13,783 bases of DNA from VBCK01 sp035511515 (lineage in GTDB: Bacteria; Pseudomonadota; Gammaproteobacteria; Burkholderiales; Burkholderiaceae_F), in contig DATKFG010000088.1 of the NCBI GenBank assembly GCA_035511515.1, forward strand, positions 1 through 13,783, written 5' to 3'. The notes below the pieces were generated by a model. The model was not told the DNA's origin, ran no database searches, and saw only the letters and a program-made list of their open reading frames with translations. Shown here piece by piece: positions 7,500 to 13,783 of the stretch. Each line of letters begins with the position of its first letter. The first letter of the stretch is position 1. The position numbers were made by a program, and so were the translations under genes.

Positions 7500-9769
7500 G
7501 CCACCCGGAAGCGGGCCACCGACGCTTTCAGCTCGCGCGCCAGCGTGGCCAGCTGGCCGATCGACTGGGCGGTCTGGCGTGTGCCCTGGGACGTCTGTTC
7601 CGTCACCGACAGAATGCGCTCGATCGATACGGCCACGCCGCCGGCCGAGGAAGCCTGTTCCGACGTGGTGTGCGCGATGCGCTCGATCAGCTCGGCGAGC
7701 TGGCGCGAGACGCGGCCGATGTCGGCCAGCGTGGTGCCGGCCGCATCGGACAGTTTGGTGCCCTCGACCACGCCCTGGGTGCTGCGTTCCATCGCGGTCA
7801 CCGCGTCCTGCGTGTCGGTCTGAATCGTGCGGATCAGCGCCCCGATCTGCTTGGCCGCTTCGGCCGACCGATCGGCCAGGCGCTGCACTTCCTCGGCCAC
7901 AACCGAGAATCCCCGGCCGGCCTCGCCGGCCGAGGCGGCCTGAATCGCGGCGTTCAGCGCCAGAACATTGGTCTGTTCCGTGATGTCGGTGATGAGCTCG
8001 ACGATCTCGCCGATCTCCTGCGAGGATTCGCCCAGGCGCTTGATCCGCTTGGCCGTTTCCTGGATGTGCTCGCGGATCTCGTTCATGCCCGCGATCTGGT
8101 TGTAGGCGGCGCGCTGACCGCGTTCGGCCGCGTCCAGCGAGTTGCGCGCGACCTTGGCCGATTCTCCGGCGCTGTTGGACACTTCGTTGATCTGCTGCGC
8201 CATCTGCAGCACTTTCTCGCCGGTGCTGCGGATCTCGCGGCTTTGCGATTCGGACGAGGTCAGAAGGCGCGTGGCGATGTCGCGCGCCTGCGTGGAGGCG
8301 TTGTTGACCTGTTCGGCGGTGCTGTTGATCCGGCCCACCAGTCCGCGCAGCTCCTCGACGGTGTAGTTGACCGAGTCGGCAATCGCGCCCGTGATGTCCT
8401 CGGTCACCGTTGCCTGAACCGTCAGGTTGCCGTCGGCCACCTCCTGCAACTCGTTCATCAATCGCAAAATGGCGGCCTGGTTGCGCTCGTTGCGCCGCTT
8501 GCTCTGCTCCTCCAGGCGCTGCAGCTCCACCATGCGCTGGTCCGACTCGGTGGCGCGCCGGCGCGAATCCTCCAGCAGCACCTTGGCCACCCCCAGCGCG
8601 CACAGCAGCGCGGCCAGCCCGAACAGGCCCATCAGCCAGAAGTAGTTGCGGCCACGCTGCTCGGCGGACAGTTTGGCGATCACCTCGCCGATCGATTGTC
8701 TCATCGCCTCGATGCCGTTCGCGATGGCACGCGCGGCGTCCTTGGCCTGCAGGATCACCTTCGCATTGGCCAGCGCTTCGCCGGCCTGCGCCAGCACGTC
8801 CCGGTGCAGTTTCAGCAGTTCGGCCAGGTTCCTGCGCGATTCGCCGTCGGACGCGGCCCCCAGCCGCAGCGCCTCGCTGCCGGTAAACAGCCCTGCCGCG
8901 AGGTCGCGAAAGAGCGCGATATCGTGCCCCAGCGCCAGGGCCGCGTCGGCGCCGCTGGACGGTCCCGCCACCATCGAATTGGCGCTGCGCCCGATCGCCT
9001 GGGTGAGCGCCAGCAACTGGCCGGCCGCGGCCGCCTCGCGCGCCGTTCCGCCCCGCTGCACCATCGTGTTGAGGACTCCTTCGGCCAGCTCCTGCATCCG
9101 GGGCGTGGCCTCGTTGATACGGACCACCAGCTCACCGAAGGCCGACAGGCTCTTGCGCTGCGCGATCATCAGCGAGGCGGCGAGCTGGGCCGGCCTCCAT
9201 CGCTCCTGCAGTTGCTGCAGCAGCGGCTGAACGTCCTGCCCGGCCGCGGCCACGCCGCTGGCGGAGTCACCGGAGACGAGCGCCATCAGGTCCTGTTCGA
9301 TCAGGTCGCGGCTTTCGACCAGGTCCTTGAAGGCTTCGTTGGATCCTTGCAGGCTGGCCGGCGCGACCCGGGCGAGGCGTTGCGACTGCGCCTGGATATC
9401 GAAGGCACGCGCGATCTGCGCGTCGGCCCGCGCCGACTGGCCCGCGTCCCAGTAGATCACGGCCACCGTGAGCGCGACGAACGCGGCCATCAGAACCCCG
9501 AGCAGCCGGATCTGCTGCTGCACCGGACGGCCGCCGATGAGCGGCAGCGGCCGGCGCAGCCAGCTCTGCAGCCCCTCGGGATCGCCCAGCGGCTGCACCA
9601 CCGTCGGCGGGATCGGCGCCCGCTCGACCCTGCGCGAGGGGGCAGGAGGGCGCACGGGCGCGACCCGGACCGACTCGGCTTCCAGGAACGCTGAATCGGC
9701 CGAAATCGTCCCTGCTGCTCGCGCGGACACGCCCTTGGCGGCCGGCGTCAATGGAGGGTCCAGTGCCAT
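7496..9769 (-). CDS. pilJ: Twitching-motility chemoreceptor PilJ (methyl-accepting type)
   Basis: The 757-residue membrane chemoreceptor is the presumed sensor feeding ChpA through PilI. Residues 1-87 form a proline-rich cytoplasmic leader. TM1 is about 88-106 (LLGVLMAAFVALTVAVIYW). Residues about 107-375 form a helical periplasmic PilJ-type sensor region, and TM2 is about 376-398. A HAMP-like linker follows (about 400-475), then the coiled-coil signalling domain. Its conserved tip spans about 588-632 and contains ITEQTNVLALNAAIQAA and GEAGRGFSVVAEEVQRLAD. The Gln-Ala-Ala-Ser variant in place of the Glu-Ala-Ala-Arg of enteric receptors is usual for PilJ. There is no C-terminal CheR/CheB-tethering pentapeptide; the protein ends VARFRVA. 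The ATG has a strong ribosome site (GGGAG, 5 bases away). The stop overlaps the chpA start by four bases, so the two are probably translationally coupled. Pseudomonas PilJ is shorter (about 680 residues), mostly because of the N-terminal leader here. Confidence 0.95.
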   Translation of the reverse strand: MALDPPLTPAAKGVSARAAGTISADSAFLEAESVRVAPVRPPAPSRRVERAPIPPTVVQPLGDPEGLQSWLRRPLPLIGGRPVQQQIRLLGVLMAAFVALTVAVIYWDAGQSARADAQIARAFDIQAQSQRLARVAPASLQGSNEAFKDLVESRDLIEQDLMALVSGDSASGVAAAGQDVQPLLQQLQERWRPAQLAASLMIAQRKSLSAFGELVVRINEATPRMQELAEGVLNTMVQRGGTAREAAAAGQLLALTQAIGRSANSMVAGPSSGADAALALGHDIALFRDLAAGLFTGSEALRLGAASDGESRRNLAELLKLHRDVLAQAGEALANAKVILQAKDAARAIANGIEAMRQSIGEVIAKLSAEQRGRNYFWLMGLFGLAALLCALGVAKVLLEDSRRRATESDQRMVELQRLEEQSKRRNERNQAAILRLMNELQEVADGNLTVQATVTEDITGAIADSVNYTVEELRGLVGRINSTAEQVNNASTQARDIATRLLTSSESQSREIRSTGEKVLQMAQQINEVSNSAGESAKVARNSLDAAERGQRAAYNQIAGMNEIREHIQETAKRIKRLGESSQEIGEIVELITDITEQTNVLALNAAIQAASAGEAGRGFSVVAEEVQRLADRSAEAAKQIGALIRTIQTDTQDAVTAMERSTQGVVEGTKLSDAAGTTLADIGRVSRQLAELIERIAHTTSEQASSAGGVAVSIERILSVTEQTSQGTRQTAQSIGQLATLARELKASVARFRVA

Positions 9770-9774
9770 ATCGT

Positions 9775-9779
9775 CTCCC
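9775..9779 (-). promoter_or_regulatory. Ribosome binding site of pilJ
   Basis: On the minus strand, GGGAG followed by ACGAT and then ATG gives a 5-base spacing. This is the strongest such site in the operon. It sits in a 94-base gap after pilI, so pilJ translation looks independent of pilI. Confidence 0.65.
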
Positions 9780-9863
9780 GCGGTGTTGCTGCGCGGTCTC
9801 GCATTCGAATGGGTCCGATCCTATCGCCAAGCCGGCCGACTGAGTCCGCGTTCGGCAGATGGT

Positions 9864-10418
9864 TCAGGTTCCGATCGCCGAGAACTGCTCGGCCGCCACC
9901 AGGCGGCGCAAGTCCAGCTCGATCAGCGTCGTTCCGTCCGTTTCGCGAAAACGCTCTCGCTCCCACGGCCGCAGCGGGTCGGACAATTGCCCCAGCGGTT
10001 GAAGATCTTTCAGGTTGCGCAAACCGAAAGCCCGCGTGACGAGGATCGCCGCATTCACCTTCAGCACGTCGCCCAGCACCACCAGTTGCAGCGATTCCTC
10101 CGGCGCCATCGGCGGCCGGCCCGACATCAGCATCAAGTCGACCACGCCCACCAGCCTGCCGCGCACGTTGGCGAGGCCCCGGAACCAGGGCTTGGTCCAT
10201 GGCACCGGCGCGATCTCGGGAACCGCCACGATCTCCCCGGTCGTGCTCATGTCGAGCAGGTAGCCGGTTTCGGCCAGTCGGACCGCCAGCCGGGCCGGCT
10301 CGGCCGCTTTGCTCGGAAGGGAGCGCAAGCGCTGCGCCAGCTGGGTCGAGAAGTCCCGCAGGCGCCCGGACTTCGGACCCTGATCCAGCTCGAGGGATTC
10401 GTCGTCGATCTGCATCAT
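9864..10418 (-). CDS. pilI: CheW-like adaptor protein PilI
   Basis: The 184-residue soluble CheW-domain protein should link the PilJ receptor to the ChpA kinase. The CheW core covers about residues 40-180. Its recognisable signature is WFRGLANVRGRLVGVVDL (78-95), matching the family pattern of a Gly-Leu strand, an Arg-Gly turn and a Val-Asp-Leu strand. The reading frame is open to 10535, but the extra 39 codons lie inside pilH and encode unrelated low-complexity sequence. ATG at 10418 overlaps the pilH stop as ATGA, and a second ATG follows directly at 10415, so translation could begin at either. There is no clear Shine-Dalgarno, which fits coupling to pilH translation. The first 40 residues are acidic then basic and belong to no domain I recognise. 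Confidence 0.93.
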   Translation of the reverse strand: MMQIDDESLELDQGPKSGRLRDFSTQLAQRLRSLPSKAAEPARLAVRLAETGYLLDMSTTGEIVAVPEIAPVPWTKPWFRGLANVRGRLVGVVDLMLMSGRPPMAPEESLQLVVLGDVLKVNAAILVTRAFGLRNLKDLQPLGQLSDPLRPWERERFRETDGTTLIELDLRRLVAAEQFSAIGT

Positions 10419-10780
10419 CCGAGCGCCGCGATCTTTTCGAGCAGATCCTCGACTTTGACGGGCTTGATCACGTAGTCGCGGGCGCCCTGGCGCAAGCCCC
10501 AGATGCGATCGGTCTGCTGTGACTTGCTGGTGCACATGATGATCGGGATCGACTCGGTGGCCGGATCCTTGGACAGACGGCGCGTGAGCTGGAAGCCGTT
10601 CATGCCGGGCATCACCACGTCCATCAGGATCAGGTCGGGCATGGAGGACTTCAGCTTCAGCAGCGCGTCGTCGGCGTTTTCGGCCGTGGTCACGGTGAAG
10701 CCGTGCTTCAGCAGCAGCTCGTTCAGGAAGTAGCGCTCGGTGGGCGAGTCGTCAACGATGAGGATCGATTTGATCGGCAT
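10415..10780 (-). CDS. pilH: Single-domain response regulator PilH
   Basis: The 121-residue CheY-like receiver has no output domain. The acidic pair D10/D11 (ILIVDDSPTERYF), phosphoacceptor D54 (LILMDVVMPGMNG), T84 and K106 (YVIKPVK) are all present, so it should be phosphorylated by ChpA. In Pseudomonas, PilH opposes or drains signal from PilG and promotes pilus retraction. PilH is assigned over PilG from its second place in the order and from its sequence (MPIKSILIVDDSPTERYFL is typical of PilH). The frame is open to 10828, but ATG at 10780 has AGGTG five bases upstream and gives the normal length, so I use it. The gap from pilG is 44 bases, and the stop overlaps pilI. Confidence 0.93.
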   Translation of the reverse strand: MPIKSILIVDDSPTERYFLNELLLKHGFTVTTAENADDALLKLKSSMPDLILMDVVMPGMNGFQLTRRLSKDPATESIPIIMCTSKSQQTDRIWGLRQGARDYVIKPVKVEDLLEKIAALG

Positions 10781-10785
10781 GGGGG

Positions 10786-10790
10786 CACCT
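10786..10790 (-). promoter_or_regulatory. Ribosome binding site deciding the pilH start
   Basis: AGGTG, then CCCCC, then ATG on the minus strand gives a 5-base spacing. It selects ATG at 10780 over the upstream TTG at 10828, which would overlap the end of pilG. Confidence 0.65.
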
Positions 10791-10824
10791 GCGCTGTCTG
10801 CGTCCGTGGTCCCGATGGTCCGCG

Positions 10825-11217
10825 TCAATTCATCGAGTACTGGCGAACCGCGGTGAGCAGACTGTCCTTCGTAAACGGTTTCGTCAGATATTCGCTCGAT
10901 CCGACCATGCGGCCACGCGCGCGGTCGAACAATCCGTCCTTGGACGACAGCATCACGACCGGCGTGCGGTTAAAGCGCGGGCTGCGCTTGATCAGCGCGC
11001 AGGTCTGGTAGCCATCCAGTCGCGGCATCAGGATGTCGCAGAAGATGATGCTAGGCTCGTGGTCATTGATCTTCGCCAGCGCCTCGAAGCCGTCCTGTGC
11101 CAGGATCACCTGACAGCCGGCCTGCACCAGAAAAATCTCTGCGCTGCGCCGAATCGTGTTCGAGTCATCGATCACCATTACCTTGCGGCCGCGGATCTCG
11201 TTGAAGTCTTCAGCCAT
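10825..11217 (-). CDS. pilG: Single-domain response regulator PilG
   Basis: The 130-residue CheY-like receiver is probably the main output of ChpA for pilus extension; in Pseudomonas, PilG acts with FimV/FimL on adenylate cyclase CyaB and on pilus extension. Active-site residues are intact: D17/D18 (VMVIDDSNTIRRSAE), phosphoacceptor D61 (IIFCDILMPRLDGYQ), S91/S92 and K113 (YLTKPFTKDS). The VMVIDDS..TIRR start and the Arg-rich DRARGRMVGSSEYLTKPF segment are typical of PilG. The ATG start lacks a good ribosome site: AGG directly abuts the ATG, too close to act as one. It lies 53 bases after the rubredoxin gene on the same strand, so the two are likely co-transcribed. Confidence 0.93.
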   Translation of the reverse strand: MAEDFNEIRGRKVMVIDDSNTIRRSAEIFLVQAGCQVILAQDGFEALAKINDHEPSIIFCDILMPRLDGYQTCALIKRSPRFNRTPVVMLSSKDGLFDRARGRMVGSSEYLTKPFTKDSLLTAVRQYSMN

Positions 11218-11270
11218 CCTAGTAATCGCAAACTAACCCAGTCGGGTGTCAGCTCCGAAAGGGATCGAGG

Positions 11271-11453
11271 TCATACCTCGACCATCTCGAAGTCCTCCTT
11301 TCGAGCACCGCATTCGGGGCAGACCCAGTTCGGGGGAATTTCCTCCCACCGAGTCCCTGGAGCGATCCCGTCTTCCGGTGCGCCGCTTGCCTCATCGTAG
11401 ATCCACCCACAAATTAGACACATGAAAGTGCGGGTGCCGACGGTCGTGGTCAT
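11271..11453 (-). CDS. Rubredoxin
   Basis: The 60-residue one-iron electron carrier is cytoplasmic. It has the two rubredoxin knuckles, CLICG (C12, C15) and CPECGA (C45, C48), and the conserved aromatic/Gly framework (WIYDEASG, APGTRWEEIP, NWVCPECG, KEDFEMVEV). Length is slightly above the usual ~54 because of a leader, MTTTVGTRTF. A start at Met11 is possible but would remove the strand before the first Cys, and neither start has a strong ribosome site. It is the first gene of the minus-strand run leading into pilG and is divergent from hemL. From memory, a rubredoxin in front of pilG is a recurrent arrangement in Betaproteobacteria. Its redox partner is unknown, and involvement in pilus signalling is only inferred from position. 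Confidence 0.95.
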   Translation of the reverse strand: MTTTVGTRTFMCLICGWIYDEASGAPEDGIAPGTRWEEIPPNWVCPECGARKEDFEMVEV

Positions 11454-11569
11454 GGTTCTGGATCTTGGGGCAAGTTCGCTAACATACCGACCACACCATC
11501 ATAGCTTGTACGTCCAAAAGAAGGCCCTTTACCTGCCGAATCAAGGTTTTCCGGACGACCCGTTTTCTG
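11454..11569. promoter_or_regulatory. Divergent promoter region between rubredoxin-pil operon and hemL
   Basis: This 116-base region is less GC-rich than its surroundings and must carry the start signals for both directions unless hemL is read from elsewhere. On the minus strand, TATGAT (complement of 11498-11503) is a five-of-six match to a -10 box and lies about 45 bases before the rubredoxin start. I find no convincing -35 at the right distance. On the plus strand, TTGTAC at 11506-11511 is a -35-like hexamer, but the sequence 17 bases on (TTACCT) is a poor -10. I see no sigma-54 pattern. Confidence 0.45.
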
Positions 11570-12850
11570 GTGACTCGAAACGACCAACTGTTCGAACGCG
11601 CCCAGCGCACCATTCCGGGCGGCGTGAATTCACCGGTACGGGCCTTCAAGGCCGTGGGCGGCACGCCCCCCTTCATCGCCCGGGCCCAGGGTGCTCTGCT
11701 GTGGGACGCGGACGGGCGTCGTTACATTGACCTGGTGGGCTCCTGGGGACCGATGATCCTGGGGCACGCCCACCCGGCCGTGGTCAAGGCGGTCCAGGCG
11801 GCTGCCTCCAACGGCCTGTCGTTCGGCGCTCCGACCGAGGCCGAGATCGACCTGGCCGAGCGGATCGTGCGGCTGGTGCCGTCCATCGAGCAGGTGCGTC
11901 TGGTCTCGTCGGGCACGGAGGCCGCGATGAGCGCCATCCGCCTGGCGCGCGGCGCGACCGGGCGGGACCGGGTCATCAAATTCGAGGGTTGCTACCACGG
12001 GCACGCCGACGGTTTGCTGGTCAAGGCCGGCTCGGGCGCGCTGACTTTCGGCCATCCCAGTTCGGCCGGCGTGCCGGCCGACGTCACGCGCCAGACCATG
12101 GTGCTCGACTACAACGACTGCCAGCAGCTGCAGGATGCGTTCGATCAGCATGGCCTGCAGATCGCCGGGGTGATTGTCGAGCCGGTGGCCGGCAACATGA
12201 ACCTGGTGCGCGCCAGCGCCGAGTTCCTGGCCACCTTGCGCGAACTGTGCACGCGCCATGGCGCGCTGCTGATCTTCGACGAGGTGATGTCGGGCTTCCG
12301 GGTCGCCTTGGGCGGCGCGCAGGAGCTGACTGGGGTCAGAGCTGACATCACGGTGCTGGGCAAGGTGATTGGCGGAGGCATGCCGCTGGCCGCCTTTGGG
12401 GCGCGGCGCGAACTGATGCGGCACATCGCGCCGCTGGGCCCGGTTTACCAGGCCGGAACCCTGTCGGGAAACCCGGTGGCGGTCGCCTGCGGCCTGGCGA
12501 CGCTGGAGCGGGTCGAGCAGCCGGGCTTTTACCCGACGCTGGCCGGCCGCACGCGCCGGCTGGTCGATGGCCTGGCGCAGGCGGCGCGCGATCGTGGCGT
12601 TGCATTCAGCGCCGACGCAGTCGGCTCGATGTTCGGGATCTACTTCTGCGGCAAGGTCCCGACCAGCTATCGCGACGTGATGCAGTGCGACCGCGAGCGC
12701 TTCAACCGCTTCTTTCACGCCATGCTGCAGCGCGGCATCTACCTGGCTCCATCCGCCTTTGAGGCCGGCTTCCTTTCGATCGAGCACGACGAAACGCTGA
12801 TCGCTCAGGTGCTCTCGGCTGCCGGCGAGGCGTTCGATGCGGTGGCCTGA
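11570..12850 (+). CDS. hemL: Glutamate-1-semialdehyde 2,1-aminomutase
   Basis: This PLP-dependent enzyme converts glutamate-1-semialdehyde to 5-aminolevulinate, the C5-pathway entry to heme and other tetrapyrroles. The 426-residue length equals that of E. coli HemL and the sequence aligns throughout: IPGGVNSPVRAF near the N-terminus, VGSWGPMILGHAHP (56-69), phosphate-binding SSGTEA (113-118), KFEGCYHGHAD (137-147), IFDEVMSGFR (235-244), and K265 in LGKVIGGGMP, the Schiff-base lysine. YQAGTLSGNP and YLAPSAFEAGF are also present. The start is GTG with no good Shine-Dalgarno; the encoded N-terminus (MTRNDQLFERAQRTIPGG) nevertheless fits the family. It is divergent from the rubredoxin gene and overlaps the next gene by 14 bases, so they form a short operon. 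No key residue is missing. Confidence 0.97.
   Translation: MTRNDQLFERAQRTIPGGVNSPVRAFKAVGGTPPFIARAQGALLWDADGRRYIDLVGSWGPMILGHAHPAVVKAVQAAASNGLSFGAPTEAEIDLAERIVRLVPSIEQVRLVSSGTEAAMSAIRLARGATGRDRVIKFEGCYHGHADGLLVKAGSGALTFGHPSSAGVPADVTRQTMVLDYNDCQQLQDAFDQHGLQIAGVIVEPVAGNMNLVRASAEFLATLRELCTRHGALLIFDEVMSGFRVALGGAQELTGVRADITVLGKVIGGGMPLAAFGARRELMRHIAPLGPVYQAGTLSGNPVAVACGLATLERVEQPGFYPTLAGRTRRLVDGLAQAARDRGVAFSADAVGSMFGIYFCGKVPTSYRDVMQCDRERFNRFFHAMLQRGIYLAPSAFEAGFLSIEHDETLIAQVLSAAGEAFDAVA
12825..12830 (+). promoter_or_regulatory. Ribosome binding site inside the end of hemL
   Basis: GCGAGG lies 6 bases before the ATG at 12837, within the last codons of hemL. It supports the overlapping start of the downstream gene, which is also the start that supplies a signal peptide. 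Confidence 0.5.
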
Positions 12851-13706
12851 GCGGCCCGGCGCGGCCCGCGGCCGCCCGGCAAAGGCGGTGCTCTGGGGGG
12901 CGCTTCTGGCCTTGAATGCGCCGGCGCCTGCGCTGGACCTGGCGCCGCACCCAGTGTCCGCCAGCCTGTGGGCCGAGCGCGATGGCATCGCGCCCGGGCA
13001 GACCTTCACGCTGGGCCTGCACCTGGCACACGCTGCGGGCTGGCACAGCTATTGGGTCGTGCCGGGCGACGCCGGCTTGCCCACGCGCTTGACCTGGCGC
13101 CTGCCGGCCGGCATCCGCGCCGGCGCGATCCAGTGGCCGGCGCCGCGCCGCCTGCCGATCGGCCCACTGGTCGACTACGGCTACGAGGGCGATGCGCTGC
13201 TGCTGACCGATCTGCAGGCGGCGGCGGACCTGCCGCCGGGGAGCGAAGTGCGGATCGAAGCGCATGCGCAGTGGCTGATGTGCCGCGACGTGTGCGTGCC
13301 GGCCTCCGGTGACCTGTCGCTGACGCTGCCGGTGCGGCCGCCGCAGGCCTCGCAGGCAACCGCCCAGGCGCCGGCCTTCGAGCTGGGGCGCCGGCGCATC
13401 CCGCACCCGTTGAAACTGGCCGCTGCCCGGGCGACGCGCTCCGGCGCCAGCGTCACCCTCGCGTTCGCGGCGCCGGCTTCGGGCCTGCCGCACCGGCTCG
13501 AATTCTTCCCGTTGGAGCCCGGCCGCATCGAGCCGTCGGCGCCACAGACGCTGCAGGCGGTCGGAACCACGGTGCGGCTGCAGCTGACGGCAGCACAGCC
13601 GATCGGCGCGGACTTCCAGCGGCTGCGGGGCGTGCTGGTGGCCAACGGCGGCTCCGACGAGCCGGGCGGATGGATCGGCACGATCGAGGTGCCTCTGACC
13701 CAGTGA
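12837..13706 (+). CDS. Exported DsbD/ScsB N-terminal-domain protein, stand-alone
   Basis: The 289-residue product has a signal peptide: a basic N-terminus, then VLWGALLALNAPAPA, with cleavage probably near residue 32. The rest is beta-rich and periplasmic. Residues about 45-170 match the N-terminal domain of the DsbD/ScsB protein-disulfide reductases: GWHSYWVVPGDAGLPT (68-83), the LVDYGYEGD segment (111-119), and WLMCRDVCVP, with the putative redox pair C149/C153. A second beta domain follows (about 185-289). In full-length members these domains precede an eight-helix membrane domain and a C-terminal thioredoxin, both absent here. The protein stops at VPLTQ where the membrane part would begin, and a REP-like hairpin starts five bases later. 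It could be a genuine split subunit or a truncated gene. The frame is intact, with a signal peptide and normal codon usage. It overlaps hemL by 14 bases. Confidence 0.8.
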   Translation: MRWPERPGAARGRPAKAVLWGALLALNAPAPALDLAPHPVSASLWAERDGIAPGQTFTLGLHLAHAAGWHSYWVVPGDAGLPTRLTWRLPAGIRAGAIQWPAPRRLPIGPLVDYGYEGDALLLTDLQAAADLPPGSEVRIEAHAQWLMCRDVCVPASGDLSLTLPVRPPQASQATAQAPAFELGRRRIPHPLKLAAARATRSGASVTLAFAAPASGLPHRLEFFPLEPGRIEPSAPQTLQAVGTTVRLQLTAAQPIGADFQRLRGVLVANGGSDEPGGWIGTIEVPLTQ

Positions 13707-13710
13707 GCGG

Positions 13711-13753
13711 CCCTCACCCCCTCCCCTCTCCCGCTACGCGGGCGAGGGGCGAT
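13711..13753 (-). repeat. REP-like hairpin, inverted copy of the left array; possible terminator
   Basis: These 43 bases are the reverse complement of 191-233 with a single difference, in the hairpin loop (T for C). The hairpin is CCCCTCTCCCGC (13723-13734), loop TAC, GCGGGCGAGGGG (13738-13749), with one mismatch in 12 pairs. It starts five bases after the stop of the DsbD-like gene and could end that transcript, though no U tract follows. Only the hairpin part is present; the linker of the left array is not seen in the remaining 30 bases, where I recognise nothing else. Confidence 0.88.
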
Positions 13754-13783
13754 ACGGTGTGCCTGTGCGAATACCTACGCGTT

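Noticed and set aside
7500..8603. N-terminal extension of the chpA frame upstream of 7499
   Set aside because: It is an out-of-frame reading of pilJ with repetitive Arg/Gly/Ala sequence. The ATGA junction at 7496-7499 and the ChpA-like N-terminus mark the real start.
9770..9863. Internal promoter or terminator in the pilI-pilJ gap
   Set aside because: I see no convincing -10/-35 pair or stable hairpin with a U tract in these 94 bases; only the pilJ ribosome site is supportable.
11630..13009. 459-codon minus-strand frame opposite hemL
   Set aside because: It is a shadow of hemL and the DsbD-like gene with Arg/Gln/His-rich composition; the plus-strand genes have clear homology and catalytic residues.

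Overview
This GC-rich window is densely coded and carries a Pil-Chp type chemosensory operon, the system that controls type IV pili and twitching motility. Its gene order is rubredoxin, pilG, pilH, pilI, pilJ, chpA, all on the minus strand, with hemL divergent at the head. From memory of other genomes, this arrangement is typical of Betaproteobacteria such as Burkholderiales relatives. A gammaproteobacterium is less likely but not excluded, and no rRNA or other strong taxonomic marker is present.

Layout, left to right. Bases 1-236 hold at least two and a half tandem copies of a roughly 90 bp GC-rich unit containing a strong REP-like hairpin. A DMT/EamA-family transporter follows (323-1228, +). 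It converges on a small BON-domain exported protein (1254-1571, -), with a possible bidirectional terminator between them. The Pil-Chp block runs on the minus strand from 11453 down to 1677: rubredoxin, PilG, PilH, PilI (CheW-like), PilJ (chemoreceptor) and the 1940-residue hybrid kinase ChpA. The pilH/pilI and pilJ/chpA junctions overlap by ATGA, which implies translational coupling. On the plus strand, hemL (11570-12850) overlaps a gene for an exported DsbD/ScsB-type N-terminal domain protein (12837-13706). An inverted copy of the REP-like hairpin closes the window.

How the genes work together. By analogy with Pseudomonas, PilJ receives a pilus-related signal and is coupled by PilI to ChpA. 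ChpA autophosphorylates on Hpt histidines and passes phosphate to PilG and PilH and to its own receiver domain, which controls pilus extension and retraction and often cAMP. No methyltransferase (PilK/CheR) or methylesterase (ChpB/CheB) gene follows chpA here. ChpA has fewer recognisable Hpt sites than the Pseudomonas protein: three clear sites plus one degenerate N-terminal site. HemL makes 5-aminolevulinate for tetrapyrroles. The rubredoxin is an electron carrier whose link to the pilus system is only positional.

Most of the window is recognisable biology. The least explained items are the near-identical inverted REP-like elements at both ends, the stand-alone DsbD N-terminal domain ending just before one of them, the reduced ChpA, the rubredoxin leading the operon, and the BON protein replacing the usual adaptation genes.
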